Source: Cohnella pontilimi (GTDB lineage Bacteria > Bacillota > Bacilli > Paenibacillales > Paenibacillaceae). Taken from it: a DNA stretch of 64,000 nucleotides. A program made the translations under genes and the position numbers. The stretch covers positions 682,001 through 746,000 of the forward strand of contig NZ_SUPK01000001.1 in NCBI RefSeq assembly GCF_005049045.1, in the 5' to 3' direction. This document shows, piece after piece, positions 44,992 through 54,334 of this stretch; positions within the stretch are counted from its first letter, which is position 1, and every line of letters starts with the position of its first letter. A model generated the notes under the pieces. The model worked only from the letters and a program-made list of their open reading frames with translations. It did no database searches and had not been told where the DNA came from.

Positions 44992-46995
44992 TCAAGCCAT
45001 TTTCCCGCTGTTCACCTGCCCGACGGAGCTGGCCGAGGCAGAGAGCTGCTCGTGTTTGCGCACGTAGACGGAGACCGTCTGCACATAGGTAGCGTGCGAC
45101 CAGGTGAGCGGGGCGACGGATAGCGGCGAGCCGTCCATCGGATTCATCTGCTCCGGAAAATTGCCGCCGGGTAAGGCAAACCCGGCTACTTTTTCCAGCG
45201 TGCGCCGGGGCTCTTCCAGTTCCGCCAAGCTGCGAGCGGTTTCGATCCGATATTTCGCCAGCCACAGTGTGCAGATGATCCACGGGTTACCCGGCACGGT
45301 ATACACGTCTTCCGACACCCGGAAATAGTAGTCCGACGTATACCTTGCGATCCCGCCTATTTCTGTTCTCACCGACAAGCCTTCCGATATCGCCTGCATC
45401 GTACCGGACACACGGCTGTCGTCCGCCGGAAGCACGCCGAATTCGGACAAAAAGGAGAGGCTGCTCTCAATCGTCATATCCTTCACCCATTGGCCGTCCG
45501 TCCAAACGAGCCCGCGGGCGAAACGGCCGGCCTCTTCGTCCCACAGATGCTTCAATATCCCCCGTTTGACTCGCTCCGCCGTTTCACGATATTTGTCGCT
45601 CCGGTCATAATCCCCGAACAGCTCCGCGAATCCGGATCCCGCCATCAACCCGGCATACACCGAAGCGGCCGTATACGTCCAGATGCCGTACCTTTCCTCC
45701 CACAAATCGTAGCTGGGCTTCGGCAGGTCCAGCGACTCTTCCAAGTAATCGCACAGGAACTCGGACGTCTTCCGCACCAGCTTGCCATAAAGCGATTGCG
45801 GCAGTTCAATCTCTCCGTGACGGACGTAGTCCTTCCACAACGCGTACAACACGAGTGCGGTCTCGTCTTCCTGGATCGGCAGGCGAGGGACGCCGTTCAC
45901 CACGTAAGGATGCCAGCTGGAGCCGACCGTCCCGTCCGGATTGTACTTGTGATACAAGTAGCCGTCCGGAGATAACGCCTGTTCGCAGAAATGGAAAAAC
46001 GGCGTGATCGTTCCATGATATCCCGCCAGCGACATCGCTTCCGCAATCAAAGCGCCGTCCCGGGGCCACATATAGCTGTAATGATCGCGATTGTACTGCA
46101 AAATATCGGTATCGTTCGCGGCCAAAATCGCTCCCTGCTCGTCAATGTGCGTCCGCACGATGAGCAGGCTGTGTTTGAACTGGCGAACCACGGCCGGCGG
46201 CAGATCCGCGAGTTTGCCTTCCACACGCTCGAGCCAATGATTCCAATAGATGACGATGCGGCTCAGCAGCTTCTCCGGATCGCTTTCCAGTACATATTGG
46301 TCCAGCCTTTTAACCTCTTCCAATCCGGAACCAACCGACATCCAGTAGTAAATCGTACTCTCCGAATCCGCGCCAACCAGCGTGCGGAAGCTTACCGTAC
46401 TGTCCACCGAGCCTTGCGCGATCGCGTTGCCGGCCAATTCGCCGTCCTCGGCGTCCCGCCAAGTGCCTTCGGCGTACTGGAACCGCTTGATGCCGGTAGA
46501 GAATTGGAAGATCCCGCCCCATTCGGATCTGCCGTTAAACATGAAATAGGACGAACGTTTATAGTGGAACACCGTGCGGTTCCCCGGATAGAAGGCCGCC
46601 GTATCACCGACGTCGCTGCCGTCGATCATGAGATCGTGATGGAAAAATACGCGCACTTCCTTAGGAGCATCGCCCAAATTCCGCACGACGACCCTTTTCA
46701 GAAAAATACATTCCCGTTGGTGAATGCCGTCGTTGATTTGAAGCTCAATGCCCAGCTTTTCGTTTGTCGCCGTTACGTTCGTGACCAGGGAATCTTCAAT
46801 GTAACCCAAGTCGATCGACCAGCTTTTGTCGTCGAGCCAGGCGAATTCTCCATTGCACCATACGCCGAGCCGGCATAACTGACCGCCGACATGGTTTAGC
46901 TGTCCTACGTAAGGAAAATAAAGGTCGCGAATGTAGCCGTAGTTATCGAGGTTGATGAGCATTTTTCCGTTTCCGGTCACGAGATGTCGAGCCAT
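44992..46995 (-). CDS. GH15 family glucoamylase/trehalase-like enzyme
   Basis: 667-residue (alpha/alpha)6 enzyme. The N-terminal beta-sandwich (MARHLVTGNGKMLINLDNYG...) precedes the GH15 barrel, with YMWPRDGALIAEAMS, a PIQEDETALVLYALW segment and EERYGIWTYTAASVYAGL, whose glutamates are candidate catalytic residues. No signal peptide is seen, so it is cytoplasmic and would act on glycogen, maltodextrin or trehalose. I chose the ATG at 46993-46995 after GAGGAG, 19 bases from the glgA stop. It is the last gene of the glycogen operon. Confidence 0.88.
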   Translation of the reverse strand: MARHLVTGNGKMLINLDNYGYIRDLYFPYVGQLNHVGGQLCRLGVWCNGEFAWLDDKSWSIDLGYIEDSLVTNVTATNEKLGIELQINDGIHQRECIFLKRVVVRNLGDAPKEVRVFFHHDLMIDGSDVGDTAAFYPGNRTVFHYKRSSYFMFNGRSEWGGIFQFSTGIKRFQYAEGTWRDAEDGELAGNAIAQGSVDSTVSFRTLVGADSESTIYYWMSVGSGLEEVKRLDQYVLESDPEKLLSRIVIYWNHWLERVEGKLADLPPAVVRQFKHSLLIVRTHIDEQGAILAANDTDILQYNRDHYSYMWPRDGALIAEAMSLAGYHGTITPFFHFCEQALSPDGYLYHKYNPDGTVGSSWHPYVVNGVPRLPIQEDETALVLYALWKDYVRHGEIELPQSLYGKLVRKTSEFLCDYLEESLDLPKPSYDLWEERYGIWTYTAASVYAGLMAGSGFAELFGDYDRSDKYRETAERVKRGILKHLWDEEAGRFARGLVWTDGQWVKDMTIESSLSFLSEFGVLPADDSRVSGTMQAISEGLSVRTEIGGIARYTSDYYFRVSEDVYTVPGNPWIICTLWLAKYRIETARSLAELEEPRRTLEKVAGFALPGGNFPEQMNPMDGSPLSVAPLTWSHATYVQTVSVYVRKHEQLSASASSVGQVNSGKMA

Positions 46996-47014
46996 GAGCC
47001 TCACTCCTCTCTGC

Positions 47015-48442
47015 TTATCCGGCCAACTCACGGTACAACCGCTCATATTCGCGGGCGGAATTGTCCCACCCGTAATTGCGTTTGGCTCCATTCGCCAAAA
47101 TTTTCGCCCAAGCGTTCTCATCCCGATAAAAGAACAGCGCTCTCCGAACGGTGAACAGCAAATCGTGGGCGGAAGCGGGACCAAAGCTGAAACCGTTCCC
47201 TGTACCTGTATATTCGTTAAACGACTCGACCGTGTCGCATAATCCTCCCGTTTCTCGCACGATCGGCACCGTCCGGTATCTCAGGGCGATCAATTGGCTG
47301 AGTCCGCAAGGTTCGAATTTCGACGGCATTAAATAAATATCCGAGCCGGCATAAATCCGCCGCGCCAGCCCTTCGTTAAAGCCGAACCAAACCGCCAGGC
47401 GTCCCGGGTAACGCTGTACCGCTTCCTGAAGCGTGGCTTCCAGCGCAGGCTCGCCCGCTCCAAGAATGACGATCTGAATATTTTCCTCCATAAGCTCGGG
47501 AAGCGCCTCGATGACCAGGTCCAACCCTTTTTGATCCACAAGACGGGATACGATGCCGATGACGGGGACCGAACCGTCCGCTTGAAGCCCAAGCTCCTGC
47601 TGCAGGGCGATTTTGTTCTGCCTTTTCTTCGCTCGAGAATCGCGATAAGGAACCGGCACGTGCGGGTCCTTCATCGGGTCGAACTCATCGGTGTCGATCC
47701 CGTTGACGATGCCGTACAAATCCGCCGCCCGCTCGCGCAGCAAGCCGTCCAGCTTTTCCCCGTACGTCTCGGTCTGGATTTCCCGCGCATACGTGGGGCT
47801 CACGGTGGTAAGCTTGTCCGCATAACGAAGACCGGCCTTCATACAACTGGCCGCACCGTAAAATTCCAGCTTGTCCTCGGTGAATAGATCGTCTCCCGCC
47901 GACAGCAAATCCTGGAGCAGCTCCCGGGGAAACACTCCTTGGTACTTCAGATTATGTACGGTAAATACCGTACGGATATCTCGATAACCGGGGCGGTTCG
48001 CGTACCGGGTCCGAAGGAGCATCGGAATGAGCCCGGTTTGCCAGTCGTGGCAATGGATAATATCCGGCATCTCGCTCAGCACCTGCAGCGAATCCAGAAC
48101 CGCAAAGCTGAAGAAGGTGAACCGCTCCGCTTCATCCCCGTACCCGTACAAGTATCCGCGGTTGAAATAATACTCGTTATCCAGAAGCAGATAGCGGATT
48201 CCGTCTTCGATGATCTCCAGAACCCCGCAATACTGCCGGCGCCAGCCCATTTGCACGAAGGTGTACCCCAAATATACCGCACGATCCGTAACGTCCTTCG
48301 AAATTTCCCCGTATTTGGGCAGCATGACGGTGACGTCCACTCCGCGTTTGGCAAGAGCTTTCGGAAGGGCGCCGACCACGTCGGCAAGCCCCCCGGTTTT
48401 CACAAGCGGCACCGCTTCCGATGCCGCGAACAGTACTCTCAT
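47015..48442 (-). CDS. glgA: glycogen synthase
   Basis: 475-residue bacterial ADP-glucose-dependent glycogen synthase (GT5). The N-terminal VKTGGLADVVGALP binds ADP-glucose, and the C-terminal half carries PSKFEPCGLSQLIALRYRT and then VRETGGL. The length is standard. The ATG is 25 bases after the glgD stop. Confidence 0.96.
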   Translation of the reverse strand: MRVLFAASEAVPLVKTGGLADVVGALPKALAKRGVDVTVMLPKYGEISKDVTDRAVYLGYTFVQMGWRRQYCGVLEIIEDGIRYLLLDNEYYFNRGYLYGYGDEAERFTFFSFAVLDSLQVLSEMPDIIHCHDWQTGLIPMLLRTRYANRPGYRDIRTVFTVHNLKYQGVFPRELLQDLLSAGDDLFTEDKLEFYGAASCMKAGLRYADKLTTVSPTYAREIQTETYGEKLDGLLRERAADLYGIVNGIDTDEFDPMKDPHVPVPYRDSRAKKRQNKIALQQELGLQADGSVPVIGIVSRLVDQKGLDLVIEALPELMEENIQIVILGAGEPALEATLQEAVQRYPGRLAVWFGFNEGLARRIYAGSDIYLMPSKFEPCGLSQLIALRYRTVPIVRETGGLCDTVESFNEYTGTGNGFSFGPASAHDLLFTVRRALFFYRDENAWAKILANGAKRNYGWDNSAREYERLYRELAG

Positions 48443-48467
48443 GTCTCCTATCCATCCTTCCGCCGTC

Positions 48468-49583
48468 TCAGATGACCTTTCGTTTGATCGCCAGGAACGG
48501 TAAGTTTTCTGCTCCGCGCAAATGCTGCAGCGGGCGTATTTCCACCTCTTTGTCGAGGATGCAATTTTCCAATGAGCCGTTCTCCCCCACGACTCCGTTT
48601 TGCATGATGATGCTGTTGCGCACGATGGCGCCTTTCCTCACTTTCACGCCGCGGAACAAAATGCTGTTATGCACAGCCCCTTCGATGTCGCAGCCGTTGG
48701 CGATGAGGGAATGCGTGACGTCGGCACTGCTGTTATATCGGGTCGGCGGTTCGTCTTTGATTTTGGTGTAAATCGGTCCCGGGTTGAAAAACAGATCGCG
48801 CCAAATATCCGGCTGGAGCAGTTGCATACTGTGGCGATAATAGGCGGCAATGTTGTTGACCACGCCGAGCGTGCCTTCGTGCAAATAGGCGTTCACCTTT
48901 AAGTGGCCGAGCATCGACCCCACTGCATGCCGCACAAAATGGTCCTGTCCGCGGGCGAGCGACGTCTCCACCAGGTCAAGCAGCAGCTCTTTGGACAGCA
49001 CGTACATTTCCATCGAGATGATGTCGCTGTTCAGCCGTCCGTAATGATCCTGCATTTCCGTGATGCGTCCTGCTCCGTTCACCAGCACTTTACGTGCAAG
49101 GCCCGGCGATGGTTCGTCGGACTTTTTGCAGACGACCGTGATATCCGCCCCTCTCTCCAGATGATCGTCCAGCACTTTCGCAAAATCGACGTTGCACACC
49201 ATATGGCTGCGGGAAATGACGACATACTCCTGGGGACTGCTGCGGGTGAAGTAATCTCGGTGTCTGTAGAAGTGGTACAAGTCTCCTTTTCCGAAGTCCG
49301 TCTGGTCTTCCATCGAAGGGGGAAGCACGAACAGGCCGTTGCCTCTCCGGTGCAAATCCCAGTACGTTCCGGTGCCTACATGGTCCATGAGTGAACGGAA
49401 TTTCGTATGTGCAAAAACAGCCACTTTGGGGATGCCGGAATTGACCATCGAGGACAGCGTAAAATCGATCAGACGGTAACGTCCTCCAAAAGGAACCGTC
49501 GCAAGACATCGATTCGCCGTTAGCTGACCCATTTCGTCCGCTTCGTGAATCAGATTGATGACGCCAAGCATCGGCAGCTTCAT
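48468..49583 (-). CDS. glgD: glucose-1-phosphate adenylyltransferase subunit GlgD
   Basis: 371-residue GlgC homologue of the GlgD type, found in Bacillota as a partner that modulates GlgC. It has the nucleotidyltransferase fold ([20 protein letters not shown]) but a degenerate active site, and a left-handed beta-helix C-terminus. It overlaps glgC by four bases (ATGA), consistent with a GlgC-GlgD complex. Confidence 0.94.
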   Translation of the reverse strand: MKLPMLGVINLIHEADEMGQLTANRCLATVPFGGRYRLIDFTLSSMVNSGIPKVAVFAHTKFRSLMDHVGTGTYWDLHRRGNGLFVLPPSMEDQTDFGKGDLYHFYRHRDYFTRSSPQEYVVISRSHMVCNVDFAKVLDDHLERGADITVVCKKSDEPSPGLARKVLVNGAGRITEMQDHYGRLNSDIISMEMYVLSKELLLDLVETSLARGQDHFVRHAVGSMLGHLKVNAYLHEGTLGVVNNIAAYYRHSMQLLQPDIWRDLFFNPGPIYTKIKDEPPTRYNSSADVTHSLIANGCDIEGAVHNSILFRGVKVRKGAIVRNSIIMQNGVVGENGSLENCILDKEVEIRPLQHLRGAENLPFLAIKRKVI

Positions 49584-50746
49584 ACTTGCTCCACCTCCTG
49601 CATTTCAGCTTTGAGCGAAATGGTTTCCCCGCTGCCTACGACCGCGATCTCTTCCGAATCAATGCTGCCGACCACGCACCCGTCTCCCACTACCGCTCCC
49701 TCGCCGACAATGGCGCGGATGACGCGGGCTCCGCGGCCGATCGCGGCCCCCGGCATGATGACGGAATCCTCGATGATGCTGCCTTCTGCCGCCATGACCC
49801 CTTGGAACAGCACCGAGCGGTTCACTTCTCCGTCCACAAGGCATCCTTCGTTCACGATCGAGCTGCTAATTTTAGCGTGCGGAGCTACATATTGGGCCGG
49901 CCGGTTCGGATTCACGGAGAAAATGCGCCAGGAACGATCGTCCAAATGCAGTGCCGGTTCGTCGTCCAGCAAATCCATGTTGGCTTGCCACAAGCTTTCG
50001 ATCGTCCCGACATCCTTCCAATATCCGTTGAAACGGTAGGAGAAGAGCCGGGCTTGTTCTTTCAGCAGGGTGGGGATGATATCTTTTCCGAAGTCGTTGG
50101 AGGAGCTTTTGTCCGCCTCATCGCGGATTAACGCTTCCCTGAGAACCGGCCAAGAGAACATGTATACGCCCATGGAAGCGAGATTGCTGTTCGGCTTTTT
50201 CGGTTTTTCCGCGAATTCGACGACCCGGCTGTCCTCGTCCACGCTCAAGATCCCGAAACGGCTGGCGTCCGCCCACGGTACGGTGATGACGGCAATCGTG
50301 GCGTCCGCCCGCTTCTCTTTGTGCGCCTCCAGCAGCAGGTCGTAATTCATTTTGTAAATGTGATCGCCGGAAATGATGAGGACGTGCTCGGGGTCGTAGC
50401 GTTCGATAAATCCGATGTTCTGATAGATGGCATTCGCGGTTCCTTTATACCAAGTGCCTCCTTTGGAGCGGACATAGGGCGGAAGCACGTGCATGCCGCC
50501 TTCCCGGCGATCGAGTCCCCACGGGCTCCCGATGCCGAGATACTGATTCAGCACGAGCGGCTGGTACTGGGTCAGCACCCCCACCGTCTCGATGCCGGAA
50601 TGGATGCAATTGCTGAGCGTAAAGTCGATGATGCGGTATTTTCCTCCGAAATGAACAGCCGGTTTGGCCAAATCCTTGGTCAAGACGCCGAGCCGGCGGC
50701 CTTCTCCCCCGGCAAGCAGCATGGCGATGCATTCGTTGCGGCGCAT
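49580..50746 (-). CDS. glgC: glucose-1-phosphate adenylyltransferase
   Basis: 388-residue ADP-glucose pyrophosphorylase, the committed step of glycogen synthesis. It shows the N-terminal [21 protein letters not shown], the [15 protein letters not shown] block, the [14 protein letters not shown] metal site and the C-terminal hexapeptide beta-helix. The ATG follows GGGGAAGGAG. It is followed by glgD and preceded by glgB. Confidence 0.96.
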   Translation of the reverse strand: MRRNECIAMLLAGGEGRRLGVLTKDLAKPAVHFGGKYRIIDFTLSNCIHSGIETVGVLTQYQPLVLNQYLGIGSPWGLDRREGGMHVLPPYVRSKGGTWYKGTANAIYQNIGFIERYDPEHVLIISGDHIYKMNYDLLLEAHKEKRADATIAVITVPWADASRFGILSVDEDSRVVEFAEKPKKPNSNLASMGVYMFSWPVLREALIRDEADKSSSNDFGKDIIPTLLKEQARLFSYRFNGYWKDVGTIESLWQANMDLLDDEPALHLDDRSWRIFSVNPNRPAQYVAPHAKISSSIVNEGCLVDGEVNRSVLFQGVMAAEGSIIEDSVIMPGAAIGRGARVIRAIVGEGAVVGDGCVVGSIDSEEIAVVGSGETISLKAEMQEVEQV

Positions 50747-50764
50747 GGATGAACACTCCTTCCC

Positions 50765-52702
50765 CTATATAGGCGTGGCAAGTGACGACAACGACTGTGC
50801 GGGAACTTCTTCCGGAATCCAAATCTGGCAGGTTAGTGCAGGTAAAGGGATTTCGATGCTGCAAGGCTTGCCGTGCATCGGAGGCTCATCCGCTTCGGTC
50901 ACCTCGGGAACAGGAAGGCCGTTGCCTCCGTAGTCGGCCTCGTCGGTATTCAGGAGAAGCCGGTACCGGCCAGGCAGAGGCACGCCGAAGCGATACGCGG
51001 GATATGCGTGACGCGAGAAGTTGCAAATGATGACCACCGGCGTATCCGTGGAACGCGCGAGGCGGTAAAACGAAAGAACGGATTGCTGCGCGTTATTGAC
51101 GTCGATCCACGTGAAAGCGTCCGCGTGATGATCGCATTCCCACAGCTGAGGCAGCTCCGCGTACAGCCGGTTGAGGCGCCTCACAAACCGGTGCATGCTG
51201 TCATGAAGCGGGTACGTGAGCAGCATCCAGTCGAGGCCGGTGAAATCTTTCCATTCGTCAAACTGGCCGAACTCGCTGCCCATGAACAGCAGCTTTTTGC
51301 CGGGATGCGACATCCAATATCCGTATAAAAGCCGGAGATTGGCGAACTTCTCCGGATAACTTCCGGGCATTTTGTGCAGCAGCGAACGTTTGCCGTGAAC
51401 CACCTCGTCGTGGGACAGCGGCAGAACGTAATTTTCGGAATAGGCGTACCAAAGCGAAAAGGTCATGAGCGAATGGCGGGACGAACGGTGGTCAGGATCG
51501 GTTTCCATATACTTCAGCACGTCGTTCATCCAGCCCATATTCCACTTGTAGTTGAATCCGAGACCCCCTAGATAGACGGGCATCGTCACCGCGGGGTAAG
51601 CGGAGGAATCTTCTGCAATCATGAGGTTGTCGGGATAATGACGAAAGACGATCTCGTTCAGCGTCCGGATAAAATCAAGCGCTTCGAGATGTTCCGACGT
51701 TCCGTAACGGTTGTTCGTCTTCCGGTCTTCGGGTTTGTCGAAATGCAAATCGATCATGCTGGCGACCGCATCCACACGAAGCCCGTCGATGTGGTACACA
51801 TCCATCCAAAAGAGTGCGTTAGAAATCAGGAAGCTGACCACTTCCGGCTTGCCGAAATCGAACGCGAGCGTCCCCCAGAGCTGCTTATCGGCCAGGCGAT
51901 CGTCCGACGGTTCGTACAAAGCCGTGCCGTCAAAGAGGCGAAGCCCGTGGTCGTCTCTGCAAAAATGACCAGGCACCCAGTCCAAAAGCACGCCGATCCC
52001 CTCCCGGTGACAGCGGTCGACGAGCTTTTGCAGTCCCTCCGGCGGGCCGTAACGGCTTGTCGCGGAATAAAAGCCGGTCGTCTGATAGCCCCAAGAACGA
52101 TCCAGCGGATGTTCGCCTAAGGGCAGAAGCTCGATGTGCGTGTATCCCATATCTGCCACGTAATCGACCAGCTCTTCCGCCAGCTCAACGTAAGTACGGA
52201 ATTGCTCGGGAGCATCCATTTTCCAGGAACCGAGATGTACTTCATAGATCAGCATGGGTCTTTGGTACGGCGGATTGCGCCGCTTCTGTTCCATCCACGC
52301 CTGATCCTGCCATTCGTACAGGTCTAAATCGGCCACGATCGACGCTGTGTTCGGCCGCAATTCGCTTCGAAAAGCAAAAGGGTCCGATTTCAGCTTCCGC
52401 CGGCCATGCGCATCGATCACTTCGTACTTGTACCTTTCGCCTTCCCCAATTTGAGGCACAAACAACACCCAGACGCCGGTCGTACCGGCCATCTCCATAC
52501 GGTGCTCCTTGCCGTCCCAGTTGTTAAAATCACCCACGACGGACACGGCGAGGGCGTTAGGCGCCCACACTGCGAAACGAACGCCGTTTTTATCGCTCCA
52601 TTCTGTCGCATGCGCGCCAAGGGTACGATAAGCCCGGAATAGTTGGCCGGTATTGAACAAGTACAAATCCTCCGGCGAAAGCGTGTAAGGTGCGGCCTGC
52701 AT
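50765..52702 (-). CDS. glgB: 1,4-alpha-glucan branching enzyme
   Basis: 645-residue GH13 branching enzyme. The N-terminal CBM48 (VRFAVWAPNALAVSVVGDFN) precedes the barrel. The nucleophile Asp is in DGLRVDAVASMI and the acid Glu in MIAEDSSAYP. I chose the ATG at 52700-52702, with AGGAGGTGA in front. It heads the glg operon, whose leader and promoter region are the 406 bases upstream. Confidence 0.96.
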   Translation of the reverse strand: MQAAPYTLSPEDLYLFNTGQLFRAYRTLGAHATEWSDKNGVRFAVWAPNALAVSVVGDFNNWDGKEHRMEMAGTTGVWVLFVPQIGEGERYKYEVIDAHGRRKLKSDPFAFRSELRPNTASIVADLDLYEWQDQAWMEQKRRNPPYQRPMLIYEVHLGSWKMDAPEQFRTYVELAEELVDYVADMGYTHIELLPLGEHPLDRSWGYQTTGFYSATSRYGPPEGLQKLVDRCHREGIGVLLDWVPGHFCRDDHGLRLFDGTALYEPSDDRLADKQLWGTLAFDFGKPEVVSFLISNALFWMDVYHIDGLRVDAVASMIDLHFDKPEDRKTNNRYGTSEHLEALDFIRTLNEIVFRHYPDNLMIAEDSSAYPAVTMPVYLGGLGFNYKWNMGWMNDVLKYMETDPDHRSSRHSLMTFSLWYAYSENYVLPLSHDEVVHGKRSLLHKMPGSYPEKFANLRLLYGYWMSHPGKKLLFMGSEFGQFDEWKDFTGLDWMLLTYPLHDSMHRFVRRLNRLYAELPQLWECDHHADAFTWIDVNNAQQSVLSFYRLARSTDTPVVIICNFSRHAYPAYRFGVPLPGRYRLLLNTDEADYGGNGLPVPEVTEADEPPMHGKPCSIEIPLPALTCQIWIPEEVPAQSLSSLATPI

Positions 52703-52738
52703 GCGTAAATCACCTCCTGTCAACGGCTTATGTCTCCG

Positions 52739-52777
52739 TGAATCTCATGTTAGAATATATAACGCACATGAATCTCA
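52739..52777. repeat. direct repeat TGAATCTCA in the glgB leader
   Basis: TGAATCTCA occurs at 52739-52747 and 52769-52777, exactly 30 bases apart, about three helical turns. Both lie between the glgB ATG and its -10 box, a place suited to a protein that binds twice on one face. Confidence 0.5.
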
Positions 52778-52784
52778 CATCCTC

Positions 52785-52790
52785 ATTATA
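52785..52790 (-). promoter_or_regulatory. -10 box of the glg operon
   Basis: A perfect TATAAT on the minus strand, 82 bases upstream of glgB, with no good -35 at 17 bases. It is AT-rich and the only strong -10 in the area. Confidence 0.45.
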
Positions 52791-53036
52791 ACGAACATTA
52801 ATGAGTAATTACACGTTGTTTTCTAAAATGATTACCCAGATTAGCATAAAACAATACATTTTGTATCGACAACATTCGGGATTTGGGGATGATTGTGGCG
52901 ATTGATGTCAGATTATCCGACATCTAAGTGAGAATCGTTGTGTGTCTCCATTCCTATGCAGCGGCAATCGGATGATTGCGGAGGTGGGCTCGGTGGCAAT
53001 ACTAGTAAAAAACATGATGAAACTGGGGAACGGCTC

Positions 53037-53064
53037 TTGTTTTACTTAAAAATGGTGATATAAT
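53037..53064 (+). promoter_or_regulatory. promoter of the LytTR gene
   Basis: TTGTTT (53037-53042) and a perfect TATAAT (53059-53064) are 16 bases apart, upstream of the LytTR gene. The -10 overlaps the cre site. Confidence 0.65.
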
Positions 53065-53077
53065 GAAAGCGCTACCA
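53063..53077. promoter_or_regulatory. cre site (CcpA binding)
   Basis: ATGAAAGCGCTACCA matches all positions of WTGNAANCGNWNNCW. It overlaps the -10 box and start point, the classic position for CcpA repression. Confidence 0.8.
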
Positions 53078-53108
53078 AAAGACATCTTTTCCGAAAGGGG
53101 ATTTTGGA

Positions 53109-53438
53109 ATGATGAATGTAGCGCTGCAGGATAGAAATGTGTATGAAGATTTCGATCCGCGAACCGACACCTTGTACTTTAAAGTGGGGAGCCACGACCT
53201 GGTCAGCTTTCACGGCAAAAACTACAACATCAAAAGAAGGCTGTCACCCGAGGAAAGAAAACGGCTCACTTCGGACACGGCCTTCTTTCGTCTGGAAGCG
53301 AATTGTTACGTCAATGCCGGGAAGATCACGCATATGGAAGAGGACGCCCTATGTTTCGGCGATTCGACCAAGCGCATCCCCTGCTCCAAACGCCAGCAGC
53401 AAATGATTCTCAATTTGTTGGCTTCTGCCCCCCATTAA
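53109..53438 (+). CDS. stand-alone LytTR-type DNA-binding protein
   Basis: 109 residues resembling a LytTR DNA-binding domain without a receiver. The central FFRLEANCYVNAGKI corresponds to the LytTR F..R.H.S..VN...I pattern, preceded by a divergent beta-strand region and followed by CSKRQQQMILNLL. The ATG at 53109 has GGGG eight bases upstream. It may regulate the adjacent glg operon, but this is only suggested by position. Confidence 0.7.
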   Translation: MMNVALQDRNVYEDFDPRTDTLYFKVGSHDLVSFHGKNYNIKRRLSPEERKRLTSDTAFFRLEANCYVNAGKITHMEEDALCFGDSTKRIPCSKRQQQMILNLLASAPH

Positions 53439-53450
53439 GACACACCCAAA

Positions 53451-53475
53451 AAGCCTTGGCGATCCGCCAAGGCTT
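53451..53475 (-). terminator. terminator of ppsR
   Basis: AAGCCTTGGCG (53451-53461) pairs with CGCCAAGGCTT (53465-53475). On the minus strand TTTTTGGG follows. It lies between the convergent LytTR and ppsR genes. Confidence 0.8.
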
Positions 53476-53510
53476 CAGCATGTTCAAACCTGTTTCAGCA
53501 TGTTCAAACC
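53474..53510. repeat. short tandem duplication over the ppsR stop
   Basis: TTCAGCATGTTCAAACC is repeated at 53474-53490 and 53494-53510, a 20-base period. The right copy contains the ppsR stop codon and the left copy the downstream sequence. Confidence 0.7.
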
Positions 53511-54316
53511 GTAAGCATCTCCAAAATGAGGCCGGCGGTTTCCTCGATCGACTTTTCCGTCACGTCGATGACCGGGCATTGGAGCCGTTCCATGATTTCG
53601 CCGGCGAATGCCAGCTCCCGTTCAATCCGCTCCATCGAGGCGTAATGCGCTTGACTCGGAAGGCCGAGTGCGCGCAGTCTCTCGGACCGGATCCGTAGCA
53701 TCCGCTCGGGCTGCATCGTCAAACCGACCACCATTGTTTTCGGGGCAACCGCAAAAAGCTCTTCCGGCGGCTTCACTTCGATCGTCAGCGGATAATTGGC
53801 CGCTTTGATTCCTTTATGCGCCAAGTAGATGCTGAGCGGCGTCTTCGACGTCCGGGACACGCCCACCAATACCACCTGCGCCTGCAGAAATCCCCTCGCG
53901 TCTTTGCCGTCATCATATTTTACCGCGAACTCAACGGCTTCAATTTTCCGAAAATAAACTTCATCCATCTCGTGCAGCAAGCCGGGCGTATATTTCGGGG
54001 AATCATTGAACGTATCGATAAAGGCCTGCATCATCGGTCCCATGACGTCGACGGCGCGTACGCCGGCTCGGATCGTTTCCTCCCGCATCGTATCGCGGAG
54101 CTCCGGCTGCACCAGGGTATATGCGATAAACCCGCGTTCCGCGGCAGCCTCCCGGACAATCGCCTGGACTTCTTCTTCCGTCTTGATATGGCCGAAACGC
54201 TTAATGCGAACCTGCTCCATCGCAAATTGTCTTGCGGTCGCCCGGGCGACGGCTTCCGCCGTTTCTCCCACCGCATCAGAACAAACGAAAATGGTTTTTG
54301 TATCGTGGTCCGACAT
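53504..54316 (-). CDS. ppsR: pyruvate, phosphate dikinase regulatory protein
   Basis: 270-residue DUF299 bifunctional kinase/pyrophosphorylase that switches PPDK on and off by threonine phosphorylation with ADP. The nucleotide-binding loop GVSRTSKTPLSIYLA lies near residue 153. In B. subtilis yqfL (ppsR) follows ccpN, the same order as here. I chose the ATG at 54314-54316. The upstream GTG overlaps GGGGGGAG. Confidence 0.95.
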   Translation of the reverse strand: MSDHDTKTIFVCSDAVGETAEAVARATARQFAMEQVRIKRFGHIKTEEEVQAIVREAAAERGFIAYTLVQPELRDTMREETIRAGVRAVDVMGPMMQAFIDTFNDSPKYTPGLLHEMDEVYFRKIEAVEFAVKYDDGKDARGFLQAQVVLVGVSRTSKTPLSIYLAHKGIKAANYPLTIEVKPPEELFAVAPKTMVVGLTMQPERMLRIRSERLRALGLPSQAHYASMERIERELAFAGEIMERLQCPVIDVTEKSIEETAGLILEMLTV

Positions 54317-54334
54317 CTGCACTCCCCCCGAAAC

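Larger units (their letters stand above)
52703..53108. other. divergent control region between glgB and the LytTR gene
   Basis: An AT-rich stretch with the glgB promoter zone, a direct repeat, an inverted repeat GATGTC...GACATC and, at the right end, the promoter and cre site of the LytTR gene. Nothing coding is seen between 52800 and 53030. Confidence 0.6.

Noticed and set aside
44742-45092. 116-codon frame encoding the 17-residue repeats
   Set aside because: It starts with TTG without a ribosome-binding site and runs into the antisense of the GH15 gene. The repeat length is a multiple of three, so an open frame can be carried along by duplication. Kept only as a possibility in the findings.
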